This document shows positions 33,980-45,062 of a DNA stretch of 64,000 nt, one piece after another. The translations under genes and the position numbers were made by a program. The stretch spans positions 66,568,001 to 66,632,000 of the forward strand of contig NC_133163.1 in assembly GCF_040802235.1 (NCBI RefSeq), read 5' to 3'. The notes under the pieces were generated by a model. The model saw nothing but the letters and a program-made list of their open reading frames with translations. It was not told the origin of the DNA and searched no databases. The first letter of the stretch is position 1; the number at the start of each line of letters is the position of its first letter. The DNA comes from Manis javanica (Eukaryota > Chordata > Mammalia > Pholidota > Manidae).

Positions 33980-34440
33980 GAATAGGAGAAAGGGCCCCCC
34001 AAAGATGACTCAGGAAGTTGATCAAATAGAACCAGAAAGCCAGAAATTACTCAAAGAGTTAATCAGGTGAAACCACAGGGTCCAAGAGTGACTCAGGATA
34101 TGTCCAGGATATGTTTTGTTTATATTTTTCTTACATCACACCTATACCTAAGTTGCCCCCCCAGATAAACATCAGAGGCACAGGCACAGCACAGCCCTTG
34201 TCCCCATTTCACCAATCAGAACAAGCCTAGAGAGCTGACAGCTGTCAATCAAGGACCTCTCTGCCCTGCCAAAACCACATAAAAGAAGCCTCAGAATGAG
34301 CATCCATGCCTGCCTGTCTTATCTTAGGCAGGCCCACTCTGCTACTCTATGCAGTGTATTAAAACTTACTTTGCTTTCTTGACTTTGGTCTCTCGTCTCA
34401 CTGTATCTGACTTCTCTGCGACACCCAGCTGAGTCCTTTC
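33980..34440 (+). repeat. Probable ERV LTR-like sequence
   Basis: LTR-style signals lie in order: a CCAAT box in ttcaccaatcagaac (about 34207), a TATA-like cataaaaga (about 34278), a poly(A) signal attaaa (about 34360), then a T-rich U5-like part ending gacaccca. The upstream part carries tgaataggagaaagggcccc. I could not find matching target duplications. A 43-bp piece at 34116-34158 is a copy of local L2 sequence. Confidence 0.45.
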
Positions 34441-35890
34441 CTTCCCAATAGCAGGAAGACAGTTTTGGTTTTTGGTTTTTGGTTTTTTTTTAGTACTGCA
34501 CACCTATGGGAATTAGGCCTCCCTTATAACACAGTAGTGGCTGAACGTGAGAATAAACAAGAGTTTATTCCTATTCTTTCTACCCCTTTGCCTTTACTAG
34601 TTAACAAATCCTCTCAGAGGCCCAGATTGTATATGAACTTGCTGCATTTCACCAATATGCCCAAACTCATTATACTTATAGGAAAGACTGTATACTCCAT
34701 GTGCCTTTCTCTTTAAAGGAAGGTCCTAAATGATGGTTCATGGGAGAAACAATTTACTACCCTTCTAGTTAGGTTAGCTTTCTATCCCTGGACATCCCCT
34801 GGGAATAGGAAAGAGCCTATTTTTGTTGCTGGGTAGCTGCAACTGGGAGGTGTCTCCCTGCGCACCAGGTGAAACCTCATCCTGGACAGGGGAGGATTCT
34901 TGACTTTGAAGGAGAAAAAAGAATTATGGGAGTGTAGGTAAGGAAGGAATTCATTAGAACAAGAGCAGAAATGAATGGCAGCAGGCTTTGTAGGCAGCTG
35001 TGAGCAGGAAAATGCAGAGGTGCACAGGGAAAGTTTGCTGAACATTTTCTTGGGATAGGGCAAATGCCCTTCCCATCTCTTGAAGCCAGGGTCACTTGGC
35101 GTCTGATGTCTGCTTGAATCTGCACTGTGTGGAACCAGCCCCTACCACCCCAGGATCTGGGGAGCCATGGAGCATGGGATGGATGGAGGAAGACTATACT
35201 CTGAGAACTTCCCAAAGAAGGGGGGTCCTCAGGCAGGCTCCTGCAGCTGCAGTTCCCTCTGGATCACACAGATGACGGGACCTCGCAGGCCCAAATCTGG
35301 CAGCTCTTGGCAGTCCATCCCTACTTATCAGGGTAAAATGGAGACTTGGAAATAGAATGAAATAGCAAAAAGACAAAACGCAGTAAGTTGAGCAATGAGA
35401 AAGCTTTATTTAAAGGTACGCACTTAAAGAGAGAAAAAGACTGGGGTTTCTGTCTTTTAAACATTTCTTAAAGGGCCGGGGGTATAGACTTGTAAAGTGG
35501 TCTCAGAATGCTTATCTCCGGTGAGTCTCTTCTATTATCAGTACTCCAGGTAATTCTGAAAAATTATCTTAGCACAAGAAATTGGTCAGTTCCTCTCCAG
35601 GATGGCAGCTTCCCTCTGGGAACATATCAATCAAGACTGCCCACCCTGGCCCCAAAGTGGATTGAGTTATTGTCTCTTCGTTAAAGAATATGTTAGGAAT
35701 CTTACTTCCTAACTTTCTGGTTTTTAAAATAGAATCCTAGCCTTAAGATGGAATCCTTCCTATTCTTATTATACTATTTATGTTTCAGCATTTTTCATCT
35801 TAAGCAGGAACAATTAACTATGATGCTTGTCCCAGTGTCCCTGCACTACATCATTTTTAAATGACTCCAGTATTTGTCTAGCTTTCTAGC
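34441..35890. other. Intergenic DNA, possibly including an antisense LTR
   Basis: No gene recognised. The block from about 35300 to 35850 has features of a minus-strand LTR (complement of a poly(A) signal in agctttatttaaagg near 35400, and pyrimidine-rich U3-like text after it), but ends and duplications were not found. Short ORFs at 34782-35376 overlap in opposing frames. Confidence 0.3.
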
Positions 35891-35894
35891 AACT

Positions 35895-36090
35895 TACCGA
35901 AGTATGATCTGAGGACCACCTTGATCTGAATTACTAGGAAAACTTACTAAAAAATGTAAATCCCTGCATCTTATCCTAGACCAACTGAATGAGAATTTCT
36001 GGGATGAGGTCTGGGAATCGGCATTGAGGGTCACTTTATCCCCACATGTGACTTTTATACAGGCTAGCATCTGAGAACTGATTGAACCAA
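35895..36090 (-). repeat. MER5-type hAT-Charlie relic
   Basis: gtatgatctgaggaccacc at the left and gctagcatctgagaactg at the right form the outer inverted parts. The centre has ccaactgaatgagaatttct and gaggtctgggaatcggcatt, as in MER5A-type elements. Confidence 0.6.
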
Positions 36091-37235
36091 GAGCCAAGAG
36101 GCTTCTGTTGGAGTTTTAGCTTTCCCATGGATGGTGTGTTTCACACTATCCCAGGGTTAACTCAGTCCCTCCAAGATTCATAAAGGGGAGGGAATTGTAC
36201 TGGACAAATTCTAAGATCCCATTCAGCTCTACCACTTAGTGAAACTCTGAAAACTGTGTCTTGTATGTTAGAAGGAGTTGGTTAAACTTTAATCAGATGA
36301 ACTGAAAAAAATGTTTAAATTTGTGTCCATTTGAGCTAGAGTTGTTTGTTTTAGTTCACCTAGTATGGAAGTTATTAAAATATCAAAACTCATCTTGCAT
36401 CTCATGAGTTTTCATTTGGTTTTTGAAAGCTGAACCACAAAATGAGTTTCAGGCATTTCCCTCAGCCCGCTGCTGTGTGTTTCCCTGGCGATTTCAGCGT
36501 TCAGTCTGCCAGGTCCACTTCAGGCTGCTGCTGCTCTGCACTCCTTCTACACTGTTGATAATATTCTTTTTTTCTTCTCCTTCCTAAAAAGAAAGTGACA
36601 TTTTCTCAGTGTTCTAAGTTGGCAAAAGGCACTGCAACTTTTAAAGCTGTATTTACCCATGAAAAAAAAAAGTGACCAATTGTCTTAAGCAGTGATTAAA
36701 TGTGTGTGCCCTCAATCACCTTGGTGTTGGAAAATGTTTTTTTCCATTATAAACCTGGGCCTAATTTTAGTTTCAAAATGATTTCAGAATATTATTTTAA
36801 ATGTTACTCAGTGTTCTGCCATCATCTCATAAATAATAATGATGAATATTTATCCTCCAACAGCGTTTTTAAAAATATCTTTTTCTTTTCAGTGATGTTA
36901 TAAATTTGCTATTTGCTAAACTTCTCCAAAAATTTTATTGGCAAACACTTATTTACTGAGGTCATATGATTAGAATGAAGTTCATGCAGTATATAGCCTA
37001 CATATTTGTGTTTGACCTAAAATATGTATAGGAATATAGTAATGACACTTTAATTCCCATATTTCTCCTTTTTCTTGCTATTTTCATTTAAACATAAAAC
37101 AAATTATTCAACATTCTAATAATTGGCCATTGCTACTCTCAGTTGATTATTTAATTAACCAGATACTTACTACCTAGTTAGTATGTGCAAAACAGTGATA
37201 GGCATTTAGATAAGCAAACAAATAAATATGTTTTT
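36091..37235. other. Intergenic AT-rich DNA
   Basis: No gene or named repeat. An L2-like phrase (actacctagttagtatgtgc) occurs near 37170. Confidence 0.45.
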
Positions 37236-37700
37236 TTCTTTTTTTCTAGTTTTACTGAGAGATGATCAATATACAGAGCTGTACAAGTTTAAGCTAGACA
37301 CCATAATAATTTGACATATATTGTGAAATGATCACCACAGTAAGTTCAGTAAACATCCATCATTTCACGGAGATACAAAAATTTTTTCATCCTTGTGATG
37401 GGAACTCATAGGATCTACTCTTAATAGCTTTTGGGTATACCACACAGCAGTGTTACCTGTAGTCATCATAGTGTACATCTCTAGTATTTATTTGTCTTTT
37501 TTTGAAGCATCATTGATATTCGATCTTGTATTGGTTTCAGGTACACAACACAGTATTCAACAGTTAACCATATTATTAAATATTTACCCCCACTAGTGCA
37601 GTTACTATCTGTCAACACAGACAGATCTAGCAGAATCACTGGCTATATTCTCCACACTACATTACCATCCCTGTGACCAACTTGTATATGATGGAGAATT
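37236..37700 (-). mobile_element. Two old L1 3' UTR fragments in series
   Basis: The first part (about 37240-37485) has tagttttactgagagatgat and ttgtgaaatgatcaccacag, read as the complement of an old L1M 3' UTR. A second, about 37495-37700, starts with a T-rich run and has tgaagcatcattgatattc and gcagttactatctgtcaac, like the 3' UTR of the 41.8-kb L1. The second appears to be a separate insertion. Confidence 0.65.
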
Positions 37701-38104
37701 TTTATGTCCTTTCAGATAAACAGGTTAAAAGGTTCCTACCATTACGCTAGCAACAGTGATTTGCCTTGAATTACAAAATAATCAGTAGAAAAAATAATTG
37801 GACTTTAGGTCTTCTAGTTCTTTGTTAGACACACTCAGAATTCAAAAGGCATAGTCTTTTAAATAAGAATTTCTTTAGAATCTACTGTATACCCAGTACT
37901 GGGAAATAGGGGATAAAAAATTAAAACCTTGTCCTCTTCCTTGTAGATTCATATCTTAAAGGAGACACAGAGATTGGGGCAGGAAATATAGATTTGGAAG
38001 TGAACTGCACAAACCTGGTAGTTTAACTATTATTAACTACCAAAGTTAATAGTATGGTGTTTCCTCAAAAATTAATGATAGAACTCACATCTCATCTGAG
38101 TTCT

Positions 38105-38595
38105 AATGATAGAACATCCACTTCTGGGTGTATACCCAAAATAATTGAAAGCAAGGTCCTGAAGAAATATATGCATACCCATGTTCATAGCAGCATTATT
38201 CACAATAACCAAAATGTAGAAGCAGCCCAAATGGCCATCAAAGGATGAATGGGCAAACAAAATATTATCTATACACACATGGGATACTATTTAGCCATAA
38301 AAAGAGAGAAAATCTTGTTACATGCTACAACATGGATAAACCTTTGCTAAGTAAAAAAGCCAGTCACAAAAATTAAAGTACTGTGTGATTCCACTGATAC
38401 GAGGTATCTGAAGCAGTCAGATTCATAGAAAGTAGGATGGTGGTCGCCAGGGCCTGGGAAGAGGCGGAAAGGCGAGTTGTTGTTTAATGTGTATAAAGTT
38501 TCAGATTTGCAAGATGGAAAGGTTCTAGAGATTTGTTACACAACAATGTGAGTATAACTCAAACTACTGAACTATGTACACACAGAAAAGTCACC
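38105..38595 (+). mobile_element. Old L1 fragment, ORF2 C-terminus and 3' UTR
   Basis: It reads through acttctgggtgtatacccaa, agcagcattattcacaataa and ggatactatttagccataaa (ORF2 end, frame broken), then gtcgccagggcctgggaag and a T/A-rich end. These are standard landmarks of old L1M copies. Confidence 0.75.
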
Positions 38596-40770
38596 AAAGT
38601 GGATGACATTGTCCAAGAGTATGTAGAAAAGATGTCAAGAAAGAAACAAGAGGAAGCTGATACTTCAGAAACAGGTGTATTAAGAGACAACGTCAAGAGG
38701 CTGACAAAAGGGTGGGAAGAGAAGAAGCAGAAAAATTAGAAGAGAATAATGTCATAGAATCCAGGAGAAGGGAGAATCTCTATTCAGTAGGTTGTAGTGA
38801 ACAATAGTCAATCCACTGGGGAGGTCAAATAGCAAAAGAATTTTTAAAAAGCCAATGATGATGAACATTATTGAGTACAGGATCCTTGGAATCATCCAAG
38901 CCAAATATCTTGAGGATTGTGTGGGACTTATGAAAATATAGTTAAGTGTAGACAATTCTCTCAGGACTCTGAAGGAAATTAAAAACTATAGTTCTGTAGG
39001 AAGACAGTATTAAGGGTTTTTTTTTTAAGATACAGAAAATCTGAGTATGTTTTTGGAGGAAGAGGAGATAGAGAAATTGAAGAAGAATAGAGGCTTATGG
39101 AGCAGACTTACTGAGTAAGATCCCATATCAAAAATGTAAGGAGAGGGGTGATTTTGGAAAACTTTGGGTATCCTCTGAGATAAGAGAAAAACATGGCTGA
39201 GTGTAGGATAAAAAGGAGAGAGCTCTTATGGAGTTCAGATATCATGCCTTCTACTTTTGCTGCAAAAAATCAGACTTGATCTATGGGAGAGAGGAAGATG
39301 GTGTGGAGTAGTGGCTAGAGGACTGTAGTGAATGATTGACATAGCCACTTTAGGAAACGGGTAAGGGAGCCAATTAGCTAAGGCTAGAAGTCCTAAGTAA
39401 TGCAGCAAGTTAGAAAGCACAGCTGCACAATTTACTTGGCAGTCCAAGAGCAGATAGGAAAAAGCAGTTGGTTGATCCACATTCAGAGTCTGGCAGAGGA
39501 GATGTTATGTATTAGGGTCATGGAATGGAAGGATTTGGGAGTGCTAGTAAGAAAGTGGTTAAAATAACTGACCTCATCAACCAAACTGGAAAATTTTATG
39601 TATTAGGGTCATGGAATGGAAGGATTTGGGAGTGCTAGTAAGAAAGTGGTTAAAATAACTGACCTCATCAACCAAACTGGAAAAAAAAAATTAAAAAAGA
39701 ATAAAATCAGCAAAGAGCTAACAGACCAGATGAGGGAAAAGTTCAAGAAGACTAGCGCTTTTAAGAAGTTAGAAAGAAGTTCAAAGAGCATTAGAGTGGG
39801 GGAGATGTGCAAAGATTAGAGACCCATCACAGTATGAGATCCATGAGGTAGAGCCGTTATGAGTGGTAACAAGATTTAGGATGAGCCCATGGGAAGGTGA
39901 GCTGCAGTGGAGAGTGTCAAGGAATTTACTAGCTGTTATGTTGGATTGCTACCCCATTCACTGTAAGAATGTGACATGAAGGTCAGAAAAGGTCAGCGAT
40001 AAGGACTGGGGAGAGAGTGATGTTTTAAGAGAGTGTGAACTTCAGAGGAGATGCAAAGGAGAACCATAGTCTGAAAACCCTGAGAAAGTCAGGAAATGTC
40101 AGCTCCATTTCCTGGTCATGAAATAGGAATCACCTTCACTTAGAGACCTGTGTGGTCAGGAGGAAATTGGGTTTCCATTATGGGAAAGAGAAAAGATTGG
40201 TAGTGAAAGGTTAAGAGTATAGGAAAGTTTATTAGCAATAAGATGGTATTTTAGAAGATAAAAATGGGGTTAGTAGGAGAATCTGCAAGCAGAGTTGTAT
40301 GAGAAAGGAAAGACAGCAGGGAAAAGGAAAAGTAACCAGAGAGACTTACATAATGAGGGCGACAGGGCACTGAGAAGTACACAAGAGTTTCAGAGAGGTA
40401 AATAAAGACATGTGAATGGAATTATAATGTCAGCTTTTAGCTGAATATCATTTGTCAGAGAGGAAGCAAAAGAAACTGAGAGAGAGAAAGAATATTAACA
40501 GAAGCAAAACAGTAATTATGCCTGACTATTGCTTAGGCGAGATGAAGGAAAATGGAGATGAGCTGGAAACAATATCTAATATTAGTATAGCCTCTCTAAC
40601 ATTTTAGATTTCAGGTTTAAACATTTCATTCCGGAAAAAAACAGGCATCTTCTCAAATGCCAACTTTCTCCTAGTATTTCTTTCAGGATTGGAAATACAC
40701 TGAGTACCTTATCTACAACGACCATAATTTAATTCCCATTCACCCATTATCACAACTTGCTTTTATACAT
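38596..40770. other. A/G-rich intergenic block, unassigned
   Basis: About 2.1 kb is unusually purine-rich on the plus strand (many agagaa, gaaag and ggag stretches) and lacks long ORFs. It resembles an old dispersed repeat I cannot name. The region 39505-39683 is a perfect tandem duplication, listed separately. Confidence 0.4.
39505..39683. repeat. Perfect 91-bp tandem duplication
   Basis: The unit starting ttatgtattagggtcatgg occurs at 39505 and again at 39596 with no mismatch I can find over about 88 bp. The second copy ends in a longer A-run. Confidence 0.9.
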
Positions 40771-40774
40771 ATCA

Positions 40775-42965
40775 TATTTTTTATTATTGACATATAATTC
40801 ACATAACACAAAATTTACCATTTTAAAGTGTCTAATTCAGGATTTTAGTGTATTCACAAGGTTTTGCACTATTGTACTGTATAACGGTGCAATAAGTTTG
40901 TACACCATCACTATCTAATTCTAGAACATCTGTATCATTCTCAAAAGAAGCTTTGTCCCCATTAAAGTCATTCCCCATTTCCACTCTATCCCAAGACCCT
41001 GACAACCACTAATCTAACATTGGTTTCTATGATTTGCCTATTCTGTACATTTCATAAAAATGGAATCATACATAATTCACATTTGAATTATTTAAAGTAT
41101 CTGGCTTCTCTCACTTATTGTAATGTTTTCAAGGTTCATGCATATTGAGCATGTATCAGAACTTCATTCCTTTATATGACTAAATAATATTCCATTGTAT
41201 GGCTATCCCACTTTTTATCCATTCATCCAGACAATAGACATTTGCATTGGTTCCACTTTTTAGCTATTATGAATAATGCTGCTATGAACATTTAAGTTAA
41301 AGTTTTTGTGTGAACATATGTTTCCAGTTGTCTTGAGGATATACCTAGGAGTAGAACTGCTGGGTCATATGGTAATTCAGTTTAACTTTCTGATAAACTG
41401 CCAAACTGTTTCCCAAAGTAGCTGCACTATTTTATTTTCCCACTAGCAGTGTATGAGGGTTCCAATTTCTCCACTTCCTTACCAACACCTGTACTTTTCC
41501 TTTTTTTCTTAATTCTAGCTATCCTAGTGCCTGTGAAGTAGATGTCTTTGTGGTTTTGATACTCAGCTTCCTTATGACCAATGTTGAGCATATTTTCATG
41601 GGCTCATTCCCCTTCTGTATATTTTCTTTGGAGAGATGTCCATTCACATTCTTTGCCCACATTTTAATTGAGTTATTTATCTTTTTATTGTTGATTATAA
41701 GAGATCCTTATATATTCTAGATACTAGACCCTTATCAGTAAATGATATGCAAATATTTTCTCTCATTTTATGGGTTGTCTTTTTACTTTTCTGATAATGT
41801 CCTTTGAATGATTCAAGGTCTTTTTTTCTATTAAGGTATCATTGATATACAATCTTATAAAAGTTTCATATGACCAACATTGTGGTTACAACATTCACCC
41901 ATATTATCAAGTTCCCCACACACACCCCATTGCAGTCACTGTTCATCAATGTGGTAAGAGGCTATAGAGTCACTACTTGTCTTCTCTGTGCTATAGTGCC
42001 TTCCCCGTGCCCCTCCTACATTATGTGCACTAATCATAGTGCCCCTTAATCCCCTTCCCCCTCCCTCCCCATCCCCTTCCGTGTAGTAACCACTAGTCCC
42101 TTTTTGGAGTCTGTGAGTCGGCTGATGTTTTGTTCCTTCAGTTTTGCTTTGTTGTTATGCTCCACAAATGAATGAAATCATTTGGTACTTGTCTTACTTT
42201 TATGCCTGGCTTATTACACTGGCCATAACACCCTCTCACTCCATTCATGTTGTTGCAAATGAAAGGATTTGTTTTCTTCTTATGGCTGAATAATATTCCA
42301 TTGTATATATGTACCACATCTTCTTCATCCATTCATCTACTGATGGACACTTAGGTTACTTCCATATCATGGCTAGTGTAAATAGTGCTGTGATAAACAG
42401 GGGTGCATATATCTTTTTGAATCAGGGCTCTTGTTTTCTTTGGATAAATTCCTAGGAATGGAATGACTGGGTCAAATGGTATTTCTATTTTTAGATTATT
42501 GAGGAACCTCCATATTGCTTTCCACAGTGGTTGAACTACTTTGCATTCCCACCAACAGTGTAGGAGGGTTCCCCTTTCTTTGCATTCTCACCGGCACTTT
42601 TTGTTCCTTGTGTTTGGATGTTGCCCATCCTAACTGGTGTGAGGTAATAGCTCATTGTAGTTTTAATTTGCATTTCCCTGATAATTAGGGATATGGAGCA
42701 TCTTTTCATGTGTCTTTTGGCCATCTGAAATTCTTCTTTGGAGAAGTATCTGTTCATATCCTCTGCCCATTTTTTAATCAGGTTATTTACTTTCTGGGTG
42801 TTGAGGCATGTGAGCTCTTCATATATTTTGGATGTTAACCCCTTACCAGATATGTCATTTATGAATATATTCTCCAATAATGACCCAAATTTTTTATTTT
42901 GATGACATCCAAGTTAGTTTTTTCTTTGGTTACTTGTACTTTAGGTGTTGTAGCTAAGAACTCAG
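40775..42965 (-). mobile_element. Old L1 split by a younger L1
   Basis: The old copy runs 40775-41819 (3' UTR and ORF2 C-terminus on the minus strand, e.g. tattccattgtatggctatc, ttttatccattcatccag) and resumes at about 42887-42965 (ttgatgacatccaagttag). The interruption is the L1 at 41820-42886. Candidate duplicated target: aatgattcaagg at 41807 and aatgacccaaat at 42878, which match poorly (8 of 12). Confidence 0.7.
41820..42886 (-). mobile_element. 5'-truncated L1 nested in an older L1
   Basis: A T-rich start (tail) at about 41821-41827 precedes a 3' UTR with cattgcagtcactgttcatc and cactacttgtcttctctgtg, the same family as the L1s at 15 and 17 kb. The ORF2 C-terminus follows; a 113-codon open piece remains at 42536-42877 (minus) with [10 protein letters not shown] and [11 protein letters not shown]. 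Several frameshifts are present. Confidence 0.8.
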
Positions 42966-43312
42966 TATATATTTACAAAGAGCTCCCTTTTTCACTCTCA
43001 AAAGTATCCTGGTGGACAAAAAATTATATGAGCACTCTACTAGCAACATTTGGCGGGTGGGTGGTACATATTGACTTATTTTATCCTTACCTTATCATAA
43101 CCAGTGCCATATTTATCTTCTTCCTAAAGAAAATCTACCAGTGGTCATAACTGCCATTTTATACATTTATTCAACAAATTTATGTTTATGTGTCAGGTAC
43201 CTTTCCAAAGAAGGAAAAATTGCACCAGGAACTTGCAAAAAGAAAACTTCAAAAATTCTTTCCCTTCTTTTGTAAAAGAAATGTGAACAATTACAAATAT
43301 TAAAAAGATAAA
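42966..43312. other. Short intergenic stretch between L1s
   Basis: No gene or repeat recognised. The 83-codon ORF that begins in the old L1 at 42899 and ends here has a hydrophobic C-terminus but no family resemblance. Confidence 0.4.
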
Positions 43313-44031
43313 AAGTCTGTAATCAGATTAAAGATGGCGGCATGAGAGGTGAGACAGAAGCTTCCTTCTAAAACTGCATATAATACAAAAATATAATTAA
43401 TACAACTAATCCTGAGAGAGCAATAGGAAAGAGGGCTGCGCCAGACTGCATATACCTGGAGAAAAGAGCAGAACACATGAAACAGGGTAAGGTACCAAAG
43501 CTGTGGCTCAGCGGGACCCAAGCCCATCCCCCACCCCAGCTCACCATCTGGGAGAAGGAGAAACTGAGCAGGGAGGGAGTGGAGGCCTGGGACTGCTGAA
43601 TTCCTCACTCCCGGAGATGTGCTCTGGGAACATGAACTTACATTTCATGGTGCTTTCATGATACTGTCATGATTATGGCATTGGAAAGCTAAGACATGCA
43701 GAATTCCTGGAGAGACTGAGATCCCAGCCACTTGTGCAAAGCAGGGATCCATATCCGGCTGCTCTGGGACAAAAGCTTCTATCTGTGTGCTCGGCCCACT
43801 GGTTCAGGCAGTGGAGACAGGCAGAGCAGCCAGGAAGCAGAAAACAGCTCTTTCCTCCCCCCAGGTGCCAATACCACTCCCCTGTGACCCCCAACATTGC
43901 TTCAGGGGCTGACAGCTCTAGAGAGTAGAGCTTACAGACACTAGAGGGCACCATATACAAATAAGAAACACCAAAGAAACCTAGTTCAGAGTACAATTAA
44001 TATAACTCCTGAGAAAGATGACATAGACCTC

Positions 44032-44790
44032 ATGACTCTTCCTGAAAGGGAGTTCAAAATAAAAATCATTAACATGCTAATGGAGGTGCAGAAAGATATT
44101 CAAGAATTCAGGAATGAATTCCAATCAGAGACCCAATCATTGAAGAGCACGATGGAGGGTATTAAAAGCAGATTGAATATGGTGGAGGAGACAATAAATG
44201 AAATAGAAACTAGAGAAGAGGAATACAAAGAAGCTGAGGCACAGAGAGAAAAAAGAATCTCTGAGAATGAAAGAATATTGAGAGAACTGTGTGACCAATC
44301 CAAATGGAACAATATTTGCAATATAGGGGTACCAGAAGAAGAAGAAGAGAAAGGGATAGAAAGTGTCATTGAGGAGGTAATTGCTGAAAACTTCCCCAAT
44401 CTGGGCAAGGAGATAGTCTCTCAGGCCATGGAGATCCACAGATCTCCCAACACAAGGGACCCAAGGAAGGCAACACCAAGACATACAGTAATTAAAATGG
44501 CAAAGATCAAGGATAAGGACACACTGTTAAAAGCAGCCAGAGTGAGAAATGAGATCACATACAAAGGAAAGCCCATCAGGCTATCATCAGACTTGTAAGC
44601 AGAAACCTTACAGGCCAGAAGGGAGTGGCATGATGTATTTAATGCAATGAAGCAGAAGGGCCTGGAACCAAGATTACTTTATCTGGCAAGATTATCATTT
44701 AAATTTGAAGGAGGGATTAAACAATTTCCAGATAAGCAAAAGCTGAGAGAGTTTACCTCCCACAAACCATCTCTACAGTCTATTTTGGTG
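44032..44790 (+). pseudogene. L1 ORF1 remnant
   Basis: 188 codons are open to a TAA at 44596-44598, right after IRLSSDL. Homology to the C-terminal domain continues beyond it (gccagaagggagtggcatga, then gagggattaaacaatttcc) to about 44800. The RRM and PRHTVIKMAKIKDKD are recognisable. The coiled coil (MEVQKDIQEFRNEFQSETQS) differs from that of the young L1 while the RNA-binding part is similar, which is the usual pattern of ORF1 evolution. The authentic start codon is not obvious. Confidence 0.85.
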
Positions 44791-45062
44791 GGACTGCTAT
44801 AGATCACCAGAGGTAATAAAACCACAATAAAGAAATTAGAACAGCTAATTACTAAACAAACGCAAAATTAAATTAACTATCCCCAAAGTCAATTAAGGGA
44901 TAGACAAAGAGTACAGAATAGAATACCTAATAAAGAATGGGGGAGTAAGAAAAAGGAGGAGAAAAAGAAAAGAACCTTTAGATTGTGTTTGTAATAGCAT
45001 ATTAACTGAGTTAGGTTAGACTCTTAGATAGTAAGGAAGTTAACCTTGAACCTTTAGTAACC

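Noticed and set aside
38054-38278. ORFs on both strands near 38.1 kb
   Set aside because: They lie in an old L1 ORF2 C-terminus and its complement.
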